From Circinella minor (lineage: Eukaryota > Mucoromycota > Mucoromycetes > Mucorales > Lichtheimiaceae): a DNA stretch of 64,000 bases. A program made the position numbers and the translations under genes. The stretch spans positions 124,001 through 188,000 of the forward strand of contig JAEPRB010000004.1 of NCBI GenBank assembly GCA_016758965.1, written 5' to 3'. Below, piece by piece: positions 22,269 through 33,610 of this stretch; the stretch's first letter is position 1, and the number at the start of each line of letters is the position of its first letter. Below the pieces are notes generated by a model, which saw only the letters and a list, made by a program, of their open reading frames with translations, searched no databases and was not told the origin of the DNA.

Positions 22269-24009
22269 ATGCGTACCACTTTTTTCTGTCTTGCAGCTCT
22301 CGCTCAGCTTGCACTTAGCTCACTTGCTGATGCAGAACCTTTGAAAATCCCCCTTTACCGCCGTAGTAACGGTGTCGTAACTTCCGCCGCTGATCAACTT
22401 GATAACGGTGTTCTTGCTGGTAAAATCAATATTGGTAACCCACCTCAAGAATTCACCATGGCCTTTGATACCACCACTGGTTTCTCATGGGTTCGTGGTT
22501 CACGATGTAAGAGCGAAAATTGTCTCGATCGTTGTACTTATTACGCTCGTCGTTCAGAGAGCGCTGTCTCCACTGGCCAAAAATTCAAGGTCGATTATGG
22601 TGATGCTTGCGTTGATACTTCACTTTACATTGATACTGTTGAATTCAATGGTCTTTCCGTTGAAATGCCATTCGGTGGTGCTTACCGTATGAGTGGATTT
22701 GACGATGGCTTTGATGGTTATCTTGGTCTTGGTCGTGAAGTCGATTTCAATATGACTGGAAAACTTCATGCTACTTCGGGTAGTTTGATGAAGCGTGCTG
22801 ATATGCCTTCCTCTGCCTTTGTTTCCAACGCTTATCAACAAGGCTCTGGTTTAGATAGTGCTCAATTTGGTATGGTTACTACTTCTTCATCTAACAATGG
22901 CTTTAACCAAGATGGTACCTCATCTACTCCCGATCAAAATCAACAAAATCAACAAACACCTACCGATACTAACACTGGCACCAATACCGGCACCAACAAT
23001 AATACCAATACCAATTCAACTCTCCCTGCTGCTTCTAGTTCAGCTGCACCCCAACCTGCACAATCTTCTTCTGGTGCTCAACCTCAACAATCTTCCTCCA
23101 CTGTTCAACCTGCTCAACCCGCTGACAATAGTGGTCAAGGTCAAATCACCTCAGGTGGATTTGGTTTCTTTAAGCGTACTTATGATAAAGAAGAACATGT
23201 CGGTTACTTGGTTCTTGGTAAATTATTATTTATTTTATTATTATTTTTTTAAAAGAAACTTATCAACCAACTAACTAAAAAATTATTTATTTTTATTTTG
23301 TTTATTTTTAGGTGGTGTCGACAAGAGCTTAATTGAAGGTGAAATGGAATATATTCCTTTGTCTGATACTGAAGATGGTTCTGCCAAAAATTGGGACGTC
23401 TGTATTAAGGACGCCAACTTTGATAACATTTTAAACATCAAGCAAAAGCCTAATGCCATCGCCGCCATCAGTACATCATCTCCATTCATTCAAATGCCAG
23501 CAGATCAAGGTAAATAAAATAAGAAAGAAAACTAGAAAAAAAAACAATATATTTTTTCCTTTCTTTTTTGAAGAAAAAAAAAAGGGGGGGGAGAAAGAAT
23601 GCGTTACTTTAACGCCATAAAATTAATAACAATTAGTTTACTAACATTATTATTATAATAAATAGCTGATATTTTCCAAGAAGTTTTTGGTTTGAAGTAC
23701 TATGAAAAGACCAAGACTTATGGTATCAAGTGTTCCGAAGCAAAGAATTTGCCCATGTTGAAGCTTACAATTGAAGATCATGTTGTTGACTTCCCTGCCA
23801 AGTATTGGATTCGTGAGATCGATGCTGAACGTGATTGTTGTGGTACTCGTATTCGTCGTGGTGACTCTGAACGTGATTGGATTCTTGGTACTCCTTTCAC
23901 TAACGCTTTCTATACTTCATTTGATCCTGATGCTGAAGCCATTGGTTTGGGTATCAAGAAGGGTCAAGAAGATGATGGCTTACGAGTTTACCGAAAAACT
24001 CATCACTAA
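22269..24009 (+). CDS. Secreted pepsin-like (A1) protein, probably catalytically inactive
   Basis: Three exons (22269-23217, 23312-23509, 23666-24009) give 496 residues. An N-terminal signal peptide (MRTTFFCLAALAQLALSSLA) is followed by a pepsin-fold N-lobe: GKINIGNPPQEFTMAFDTTT, then VDYGDACVDTSLYIDTV and GFDGYLGLG. At the first active site (D67) the usual DTG/DTS reads DTT. At the second, near residue 370, where families have (I/V)DTG(T/S)S, the protein reads AAISTSSPFIQMP, so the catalytic Asp is Ser. A Gln/Asn/Thr/Ser/Pro-rich linker of about 80 residues lies between the lobes. CKSENCLDRC and DCCG suggest disulfides. The C-lobe ends ILGTPFTNAFYTSFDPD, normal for the family. Secretion and fold are clear; proteolysis is unlikely. 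A binding or cell-wall role is inference. Confidence 0.9.
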
Positions 24010-26033
24010 TTTGTAACAATTTGTTCTCTCTTTTTATTTTCTTTTTCCCTACTTCTCTCCGAAAAATAATATCGCATCGTTTCTCTCTCTCTCTCTCTAT
24101 CTACCTCCTTAGTGAAACCCATCATACATTTATACACAATCTTTTCTCTCCCTCTCCTACCCCTTCTTTTTTTTTTGTTTTTACTTAAAACAACAAACAA
24201 TAAAATATCCCAAAGAAAAATAAATACTAACAGCGAATCTTTTTCATTATTATTATTATTATTATCATTATTATTATCATTTTTCTTTATCAATTATTGT
24301 TGTTATATATTATGTAACATTCTCATTTCATTTTCATTTTCATTATCTTTTACCAATAAATGTTTAATTTTATATCATAACACAAGCTTTAAATAGAACA
24401 CGTGTACACCCTCTTGTATATGTTTATATATTTTATAATCCGTTTAACATATTTTCCCGATTATCATTTATATGTAATATATTTATTATAATTATAATTA
24501 TAATTATGACGTTTCGCGGGAAATAATACTTCAAGCTTTAACTAATGATATATATATAAATTTTATGTGATCAACTTCAATGTTACAAGTCATTTATTGT
24601 AAAGAAAAAAGGGCGCGGGTTATTTTGAGATAACTAAAAAAGAAAATTGTAAAAATTTCCCATAATCGTCCTTCTTCCCGTCCTCTCCTTATTTTTTCTG
24701 TTCTTGCTCCTATTTATAATAACTTTATATACCATATAGATTTTAATACTAGTGATAGATGATCTGTGCTGAAATAAATATATCATGAGTTCGTTTTTTT
24801 AAGGGGTAAAGTATATAGTTTGAGTCTAGTGATTTCTATTAAAATAGTATTGTTATTATTACTATACGTATTCATCACTGAAGATCTTTTGTTGCTGTTT
24901 ATTTATTATAACAATAAAAGACCACGTTAATAATGAATAAATAATTTATATTTCTGCTAGATTATATTGATTTTTAACCAATTGAATTTAGCTTATAGGG
25001 ATGAAGCACCTTTAGTATATTCCATTACGTAAAACAATTTCGTAAATCGTACAAATAATAATACAAAAATCGTTGTATGTATGTATGTATGTGTTATATT
25101 ATCATAATAAATAATCAGCTATGAAATGGACGAAGAGAGGGAGGGATATCATAAAATTATATTATGGTTTAATATCTGTCAAGATCGGTATAACATTGGT
25201 TATATATAACATGGTAAATCAACTCTGACTTGAGTTTTTCCTTTTTTTTTTACGATTGTTATTATATATTTATATCTTAACGATAAAACTACGTAATAAT
25301 GGTAATTCGAGACAAAAGAATAGAGTTGTAATTTCTTCAATTAACAAATCGATAACTTTGTTACCATGCTATACTATACCATTATTTACTATTAAAACCC
25401 TATTGTTCTTTCTATACACGTATAATGACATAAATGCCTCCCTTTTACCTCCTTATATTAAATAAAAAAAAATATACTGATAATGTAGCTTAATTCATCA
25501 TCATTCTTAATAATAATAAAAAAGTAAAACAATTTAGTGTGGTAATAAACCTTAAATACCGAATTCTACTTTTTGCACATTAATAAGTCCAGTTATCAAT
25601 GTGTTCACTCATTTCTTTGAAAAATTCCTCGGTCTAGTGGATGTGTATGTAGAAAAGTTGATGAAAACCGAGAACTTTTTTCACCAGTTTAGCACCTTTT
25701 TCAACCAAAGTAAATGAGGTCTTTTTTCCTATGAGATATTCTTTTACTATTTACCCCTGATTATTTTATCCTCTTTTAATCATTTATTGATTTCCATAGA
25801 AAGATAATACTTTTGTCAATATATTTGACACCCACCTGCTTTCTCGCGTCAACTTTTTTTTTTATTAATCTTCTACTTTCTACTTTTTACGATCAATTTA
25901 TGTTCTCAAACATGTGTTAAATGCTTCTAAATGACGGGGGTAGTCGTATGTATTAATCCTTTTTTAACTTTATTTTTAAAGATGCATTATAAAAAAAAAG
26001 CAACTGTAGAAATTAACAATAACGATTGAATGG
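24010..26033. other. AT-rich intergenic region
   Basis: About 2 kb with a (TC)n run at 24080-24097, ATT-type triplet runs near 24246-24282 and GTAT repeats near 25077-25092. It begins the accessory block. I see no supportable gene; short frames here are low-complexity. Confidence 0.4.
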
Positions 26034-26960
26034 TTGACCAATGCTTTTGCGGATCTGAATGAAAAGGTTTTTTTTTTAAAAAAAAAAATTGAATCACATA
26101 AGCAAGCCATGAATTTACATGTTCAATTCAAGAATATGGTTGATCCTGAACTCTACTCCATCAATCAACATTTGGAAAAATACCGTATTATCACGTTCTG
26201 TCAAAGTAGTTTAATCAAAACAATTATTACATTCCTAATTTATATAGATGATTCAATGGCAGAATTTAAAAGAAGCTTTGAATGTTACAAGAGAACCAGT
26301 AACTGAAAAAAAGGACCAATTGCAATTGTCCACCATCTACAAAACGATAACAACGAAAATGTGAAACTCACGAAAGAACACGTCATGGAGTTCATTCGCG
26401 ATTACGGTCCTGGCATTGAAGAGGATGACGTCGAAACAACAACAAAAGAACTACAAAGATACACTGGGCCTCAAACGACAGTTATTAAGGATAGTAACAA
26501 TAAAAAGTTACCACGATGGCGCAAAATGGATCGAAAAGACAAAGAGAAGAAGTACTGAAATTAAAATTATCAGTCAACCGTTGTAGTAATGATTGTTTTG
26601 TCAACCATTTTGTTAACGCATCCTGGTCGAAATATTACCCCATTTTTTAACCCTTATCACACCATCCATTTCCTGTAGTGAATAATAAAGCTGGTAAAAA
26701 ACAAGGTACGTTTATTACTTTATTATATCTATTACACTATATTTTATTTTATTTTTCACAAACTATATCAAGTAGTGGATCAAACAATACGGAAAGCCCA
26801 ATGGAGACTGATGAAGAAGTAACAAATAACAGTAAAAAGGTATTCTGATAAAATGATTGTAATAAGAGCTTTGATATTAAAGTACTTTTTAAATATTAAT
26901 ATTATGGAGGGACAAAAGAGATACAAGAAGACCAAAAAAGTCAAAGAAGAGTGGTAGAAA
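26034..26960 (+). pseudogene. Decayed gene fragment, unrecognised
   Basis: Broken frames with coding-like composition: LNEKVFFLKKKIESHKQAMN and FKNMVDPELYSINQHLEKYR (26034 on), a short frame after a possible acceptor near 26247 (MIQWQNLKEALNVTREPVTE), and HVMEFIRDYGPGIEEDDVET ending in a Lys-rich tail at 26558. Acidic scraps such as ESPMETDEEV follow near 26800. Frames change without usable splice sites, and an AT homopolymer interrupts the first. It could be an eroded helical protein or transposon-derived gene. I cannot name it. Confidence 0.35.
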
Positions 26961-27665
26961 TTAACGAATGGAAGTTATTTTGCTTTAAGGATGGATGTGT
27001 GTTTAGTTATTTTAACAAAAATATTATTCGCTTTCTTTTATAATTTATCAGACACCTGCATTAATAAAATATTAATACTTTTTTCTGGGTATATCATGAA
27101 TAAGAAAAAATATCATTATAAGCGTAATGTATATGTATATTCAACAATCACTCTTATGGGTAAAATAGGTTAAAAAGTGCAAAAAAAAAAAAAAAGGTTA
27201 ATACCAGGGGAAATGGTGGGTTAAAAGAGAGTATAACTGGTTAAAAAATCGATTAAATGATGGTTGGATATGCAGTGAAAAATTTATCATTTTTAATCAT
27301 CTATTTTCTACAGTGATAAAATACACATTTTGTCTTATTAATAGTCTATTTTATGTTTTGTTTTTACTCCATGTATAAAATAAATGTACAATGTGTTTGT
27401 CATGTAACTTCTGTTTTTATGCAAATGTAGCCCCTTTTTTTAAAGTCAGTGGTGAATAAAATGCATTGAGAAAATCATCTGCATTTTTTTTTTTCCATCT
27501 TTTTCCATCTTTTTCCATCATTTTCTATCTTTCTTTTTCTATCTTTCTTTTTCTTTATCTCTTTTTTTCTTTATAAAACCACATATTCTGTTAATAAAAC
27601 ATAACTTCATGAAAAAAAAACCATTTTATCTACAATGGGGGCAATATAAAGGACTTTAATAAAAT
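26961..27665. other. Intergenic region upstream of the zinc-finger family fragment
   Basis: About 700 bp, AT-rich, with a TTTTTCCATCTT / TTTTCTATC tandem near 27485-27560. No supportable gene. Confidence 0.4.
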
Positions 27666-28625
27666 ATGATCTGCAACATCATTCTCGACAGTCAGTATAG
27701 ACGTATACTGGCAAAATCAAACTATGCAGAAGTTGATCAGGACAGTTGGACATTGAAACCACAAATGGTTGAAGTATGTGCCAGATTGTTGGAAGAAATG
27801 ATCATCACAGAGAACAGTAAAGCTTTGCTTATCCTTGGAGGGGAGCTTTATTCAAGATTACCCTCTTTGGATGCTCATTATGAAAAAACAATTTCAGTTA
27901 ACAAAGGAAATATTCTCCAGTCATCTCTCCCAAGTATTGACACCAAGTACGAAAACATCGAAGTAAAGTTAATGGATAATGATAATGCGAAAAAAATAAT
28001 TTCAAGAACCAAAACTATGAATGCTTTATATACTTCTTCAATCCGCCTCGACAACAGTGAGAAGCCAATTATTGGTGTATCAAGCTCTAATGGATTTATC
28101 CCGAGTAAAGAAACGCGAATTTTTGTGGAGAAGCATAAGCTTCAAGAAGTAAAAACGTTGATGCAAGAAACGACTCCATCAACCAATAAACAACAGTTAC
28201 TATATTCATTCGATGAATTTTCACAATTGCGCCAAGTACGATCTAAATTTGATCGATCATCAACTTTCTTGTGTTATAGGTTCACATCAAAATACACAAA
28301 TGATATTCGTATGAGACCATTAACAATTTGGACATTAGCAGATCGTTCAAGAAATCAAGATAGAGATTCTGATGCTACAACTGCTTCCAAGTTATTTAAG
28401 CACATTGCAAGTCAAGTATGGAAGGATGACTTCGAAGCAAGCTTAGACCGAAGTATAGTTGCGCGTTTAAGAAGACAATGCAAACCAGAAGAGGTAATAG
28501 GTTTAATTTTTGCTAATATTGAAAAAATGTTAACAAAAGATAATTCTTTTAGAATACTTGGAAACAAAGACCTGGGCAGACAAATGAAGAAATTGACTGC
28601 GTTATTATGGTGCATACTGGCTTAA
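27666..28625 (+). pseudogene. C-terminal half of the two-zinc-finger family protein (copy A)
   Basis: A 319-codon open frame aligns along its length with the C-terminal part of the full copy at 33611-35462, from NIILDSQYRRILAKS onward. It lacks the whole N-terminal zinc-finger and acidic region and seven residues (IALWLNY) near its start. It ends early and differently (ALLWCILA) compared with the full copy. The frame is otherwise uninterrupted. It lies next to the oppositely oriented N-terminal fragment at 29015-30052. The two halves together could be one copy split by a local inversion. Confidence 0.7.
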
Positions 28626-29014
28626 CAATAATATGAAAGATGGGGACGAAGGATAAATTAGTTGAAAAGTTCACATAAAAAAGGATTCCCTCCTAGCATA
28701 GACCAAGAAGTGTTTATGATTAACTTGCTTTTTCTCTTCTTTTTTTTTCTTTACATATTTTTGTCGTTCACACTTTTGTAACTTTTCTTTCTCTATTTCT
28801 TCATACCTTATATTTGTAAACTCGCTGAAAACTTGTTACCCAGAACTATAGACAACTATTAGTTATCTTGTATGCATTTTTAATTTTATCAAAAGTCACA
28901 GACTTTCTATTTTTTAGAAAAAGCATCTTTGTTTCTTTTTCTTTTTATTGTTGAAATCAGTACTTTTTTTTAAAAAAATAAATGAATTTACCACAAGCAA
29001 ATATACAGTAATGT

Positions 29015-30052
29015 ATTTTTTTCTTTATTCTTGTCCGTTTCATTTAATGCGTTGAATGCTGATAGTACGGCAGTTCTGTAATCATGTCTTGTATTGTTCT
29101 CTACTTTTTTTTTTCTTGAATGGATGAGGTGGCTCTCATGGTATCAAGAGCAACAGGAACAGTATCGTCATCCTCAGATATACTGTCATCATCCGAGGCA
29201 TCTCTTTACAAGGTTATGGTATCTATTGTTGTATTATAACAATATTATCTCTTTATCCCGGATGCATAAGAAACCATATTTAAAAATACAGACAGACCTC
29301 AATTCTAAAAAGGAACTGAGCAAAATCGCATAACGATGTCCTGCGCCCCGTTAACTTAAAATAAAAAATAAAAATAAAAGAGAGTACCATGGCTAAGCCC
29401 AATATACTTCAGATCAGTAGTGATAGTAACCTTCTTAATATTAATGAGTAATCCCAAGTGCCCGACTCTCATGTCAATCGTCTATATCATTCAATTAACT
29501 AAGGCCCAAAATCCATAGAATAGAAAAAGTTGTTGTAAATATTATTGTAAAAGGATAGCTTGACTTTAGTTTCTAAATTATTACTAAAGATATATACCAA
29601 AATCTCAAAGAATTTTACCTTGTCTGTTTTTATTTCCTACTCTTATTAAAATAACCAAATATCACATCTATACACTTGGTATTCACTTTTCGAATGTGTT
29701 TGGATGTACTCAACTTACAATTCCTAATATTACAAATCGTACTAAACAGATGTTTTCTAAATGCGTCGGCTGATTTGTTTTTTTTATCGCAAACCTTGCA
29801 GGTTAAAACATTATTTACTCTATAAATGCTTATGCATTTTGAGTTTTCTATTAAAAAAGCAAGTTATTATTAAAGACAGTTTGCTTGCAGCAGGTTGTTT
29901 TCGTTTCATGTTTTTTACCTTTTGAGTTGGTGTAATGAAAAGTATCTGATGCATCACGATGTGAGTATTTGTAATTTCCCAAAGTTCTTCCTTGTACACT
30001 GCTTTCCAAAGCTCGAGAAGATTTTGAAAGAACATTTCTTTATCGAAATCAT
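29015..30052 (-). pseudogene. N-terminal half of the two-zinc-finger family, decayed (copy D)
   Basis: The minus strand from 30052 reads MISIKKCSFKIFSSFGKQCT, a degraded version of exon 1 of the full copy, then stops early. Several zinc ligands are lost. Recognisable exon 2 (near 29650-29840) and the start of exon 3 (29015-29235, acidic region and HDYRTAVLSAFNALNE) follow. About 400 bp unrelated to the full copy separates exons 2 and 3, where the full copy has a 61-nt intron. Not translatable as one protein. It stands head-to-head with the full copy across the palindrome. Confidence 0.65.
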
Positions 30053-30065
30053 GGCGACTTTGTTG

Positions 30066-30250
30066 AAAAAAAAAAAACTGGAAAAAACATCACTTGACTG
30101 GAAAAAAACATCACTTGACTGGAAAAAAACATCGTTTGACTGGAAAAAAATACCGCTTGACTGGAAAAAACACCGTTTGACTGGAATAAAAAATCGATTG
30201 ACCGAAAAAAAATACGAGCTGACTCAGAAAACATGGATTGACTGGGAAAA
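30066..30250. repeat. Tandem repeat array upstream of copy D
   Basis: About nine units of roughly 20 bp with the core TTGACTGGAAAAAA (for example ACTGGAAAAAAACATCACTT). The array ends about 15 bp before the copy D start codon. It is the inverted partner of part of the array at 32735-33605 and belongs to the outer part of the palindrome. Confidence 0.9.
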
Positions 30251-32905
30251 ATAAACTGGGAAAATGCCACTTGAATCTACTTGGAGTAAAATAAGGGTGT
30301 GCCTTTACACTCACCCAGAAGTTTGATTATGAGTATTCTTGTGATTTTTTAAGATTGAGTCTGGAACAAAGAAACGTTTGGAATTCATACTTTTTCTTGT
30401 GTTTGTATTTGGTTTTTCGATTCTTAACTAACAATGTGATGTAGTGAGCTCTTTTCATATTCCAATACCAGGTGGGTGTGTAGTATTTTTTATGTGAGGA
30501 TGTGTGAATAGACATATCCTAATTTTTTGCGCGCCTGTTTTTTTTTTTTTTACATACTCCTTGTTGCCAACCAACAAGATAAGCTATCAAAGATCGCCTT
30601 AACAATAGGTGTCGTGCCTTGACACTGACCATTACAACCTTAAAAGATTTTGACTACGTAATTAATAAATACTTTTTTCTATTACAGTTTGAATACATAA
30701 ATCCATTCATACGTAATAAATAACTTTGTTGAGTCTCTGATTTACGATAAACTGCTCTTTAAACAAAGTGACAAATAGTCTTTTTTTATTAAATACTAAG
30801 GTAATAATGATGGGTAAAGATACGTATTGAATGAAGTAAAGAAAAAAAACAAATGTGTTGATGGGCGCTGAGGGGAATGATGTGTACAAAATATATAAAT
30901 CCTTACGTGAGGAGGGGCAGCCAGTTCTTTTTTTTCGCCTCAGTATACAATTGCACCAAAGATATTTTTGACATCCAGTTATTCTTCTTTCCTGCTGGTT
31001 TTTTTTATAATGAAAAGAGCAAAAAGAATGGAAAAACGATGAAAAAAAAAACATAATAAAATATATAACTTTGGTCAATTACTTAATTTTTGCTTGTATA
31101 ATATAGAATAACTTTGATATGAGGAAAAGGCTATTGAATCGAATGACATGTGTATTATATTACAAAAGAATAATTATGGAAAGACAACTTTATTATTATA
31201 TTTTTTGGGTAGTGCTACGTATGATACTTGTGCGATTTTTTTCTCACGCGTTTTCAACTGTAGTGGTACAGCTCAGACTACCATAGCCAATCCTCTTGTA
31301 ACATTAACAATACGACTTCTCTTGCTTTACTTATAAACAGACTTCATCAAAAAACTATATGATTTATTTTTGTCCAGTAACGACGACCTAGGAAGTTGTC
31401 TACAACATTACACGACAAAGGGGACCTTGGCTGTCCCTCACCCTCCCTCAATTTCCTTTTTATTTTATTTTATTTATTAATTTCCTCATTCACGAAGATA
31501 AAGAATAGACTTAGACAACATAATTAAATCTCAGTAGTATACGTAGTGATTCGATTTAAATAAAAGAAAGAATTGATCCACAGCCAAGGTCCCCTACATC
31601 GCCGTTACTGGACAAAAATAAATCATATAGTTTTTTGATGAAGTCTGTTTATAAGTAAAGCAAGAGAAGTCGTATTGTTAATGTTACAAGAGGATTGGCT
31701 ATGGTAGTCTGAGCTGTACCACTACAGTTGAAAACGCGTGAGAAAAAAATCGCACAAGTATCATACGTAGCACTACCCAAAAAATATAATAATAAAGTTG
31801 TCTTTCCATAATTATTCTTTTGTAATATAATACACATGTCATTCGATTCAATAGCCTTTTCCTCATATCAAAGTTATTCTATATTATACAAGCAAAAATT
31901 AAGTAATTGACCAAAGTTATATATTTTATTATGTTTTTTTTTTCATCGTTTTTCCATTCTTTTTGCTCTTTTCATTATAAAAAAAACCAGCAGGAAAGAA
32001 GAATAACTGGATGTCAAAAATATCTTTGGTGCAATTGTATACTGAGGCGAAAAAAAAGAACTGGCTGCCCCTCCTCACGTAAGGATTTATATATTTTGTA
32101 CACATCATTCCCCTCAGCGCCCATCAACACATTTGTTTTTTTTCTTTACTTCATTCAATACGTATCTTTACCCATCATTATTACCTTAGTATTTAATAAA
32201 AAAAGACTATTTGTCACTTTGTTTAAAGAGCAGTTTATCGTAAATCAGAGACTCAACAAAGTTATTTATTACGTATGAATGGATTTATGTATTCAAACTG
32301 TAATAGAAAAAAGTATTTATTAATTACGTAGTCAAAATCTTTTAAGGTTGTAATGGTCAGTGTCAAGGCACGACACCTATTGTTAAGGCGATCTTTGATA
32401 GCTTATCTTGTTGGTTGGCAACAAGGAGTATGTAAAAAAAAAAAAAACAGGCGCGCAAAAAATTAGGATATGTCTATTCACACATCCTCACATAAAAAAT
32501 ACTACACACCCACCTGGTATTGGAATATGAAAAGAGCTCACTACATCACATTGTTAGTTAAGAATCGAAAAACCAAATACAAACACAAGAAAAAGTATGA
32601 ATTCCAAACGTTTCTTTGTTCCAGACTCAATCTTAAAAAATCACAAGAATACTCATAATCAAACTTCTGGGTGAGTGTAAAGGCACACCCTTATTTTACT
32701 CCAAGTAGATTCAAGTGGCATTTTCCCAGTTTATTTTTCCCAGTCAATCCATGTTTTCTGAGTCAGCTCGTATTTTTTTTCGGTCAATCGATTTTTTATT
32801 CCAGTCAAACGGTGTTTTTTCCAGTCAAGCGGTGTTTTTTTCCAGTCAAACGATGTTTTTTTCCAGTCAAGTGATGTTTTTTTCCAGTCAAGTGATGTTT
32901 TTTTC
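30080..32905. repeat. Large near-perfect palindrome (two ~1.3 kb arms, ~220 bp spacer)
   Basis: Left arm about 30080-31382, right arm about 31603-32905. Every matched pair of positions I tested sums to 62985 (for example 30111/32874, 30707/32278, 31336/31649), so the arms align with no net indel over at least 1.27 kb. I noticed one base difference between the translated arms. The unique spacer is 31383-31602; it contains a shorter offset inverted pair GGGGACCTTGGCTGT / ACAGCCAAGGTCCCC. The arms contain the upstream sequence TAAGGGTGTGCCTTTAC and the inner ends of the tandem arrays. No convincing gene lies in the arms; frames there come in mirrored pairs. A collapsed or chimeric assembly must be excluded. 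Confidence 0.9.
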
Positions 32906-33605
32906 CAGTCAAGTGATGTTTTTTTCCAGTCAATCGGTGTTTTTTTCAGTCAATCGGTGTTCTTTTTCAGTCAGCTCGTATTGTTTTTCCAGTCAACTTG
33001 CATTTTTTCCAGTCTTCTTCTCTTTTTCTCTTCTCTCTTTCACACACACTTGATTGTACTTTTCTATTTTCTTCCTTCCAGTCAGCCATTTTTTTCTAGT
33101 CAATCTGTATTTTTTCCAGCAGCCTTGTTACCAGCCAGCTTGTATTTTTTCCAGTCAGCAATTTTCCTGCCAGTCAGCCATTTTTTTCTAGTCAATCTGT
33201 ATTTTTTTCCAGCAGCCTTTTACCATTATTTTTTTCCAGTGAGCAATTTTTTTCTAGTCAGCTCGTATTTTTTTTTTTCAGTCAGCAATTTTTTCTAGTC
33301 AGCTCGTATTTTTTTCCAGTCAATCTGTATTTTTTTCCAGCCAGCCTTTTTTGTTTCCAGTCGCCTAGTGCTTTTTCCAGTCAACTTGTATTTTTTCCAG
33401 TCTTCTTCTCTTTTTCTCTTCTCTCTTTCACACACACTTGATTGTACTTTTCTATTTTCTTCCTTCCAGTCAGCCATTTTTTTCCAGTCGGCTCGTTTTT
33501 TTTTCTAGTCAGCCATTTTTTTCTAGTCAATCTGTATTTTTTTCCAGCAACCTTTTTACCAGCCAGCTCGTATTTTTTTTCCAGTCAGCGTTTTTTTTAT
33601 CAAAC
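32735..33605. repeat. Tandem repeat array upstream of the full-length zinc-finger gene (copy B)
   Basis: About 870 bp of TTTTTTCCAGTCA-type units, each with a 5-8 base variable tail (AAGTGAT, ATCGGTG, GCTCGTA, ATCTGTA). The first third has regular 20-21 bp spacing (four consecutive AAGTGATG units). Later parts are more divergent and carry CTAGTCA variants. A ~75-bp segment (CTTCTTCTCTTTTTCTCTTC and flanks) recurs near 33013 and 33402, showing block duplication. The array stops within about 10 bp of the start codon at 33611. Confidence 0.9.
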
Positions 33606-33610
33606 TTACC

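Noticed and set aside
22399..22692. Alternate-frame open stretches in the protease-like gene (also 22858-23274)
   Set aside because: Shadows in other frames; the signal peptide and pepsin motifs fix the true frame.
24006..24396. Opposed frames in the 3' region of the protease-like gene
   Set aside because: Arise from TC runs and ATT triplets; translations are Ser/Leu or Asn runs.
24010..24500. CRISPR-like or operon features
   Set aside because: Spacer-repeat structure absent; all tandem arrays in the window have degenerate contiguous units, and the genome is eukaryotic.
31148..31336. 62-codon frame in the left palindrome arm and its identical mirror at 31649-31837; likewise 30707-31078 with 31907-32278
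   Set aside because: They are identical only because the arms are inverted copies. Composition is Phe/Ile/Leu-rich, with no splice structure and no domain.
32715..33053. Frame reading SSQVMFF repeats through the tandem array, and similar frames at 32671-32874 and 32957-33298
   Set aside because: A 21-bp repeat length keeps all frames open by chance; the translation is only the DNA repeat.
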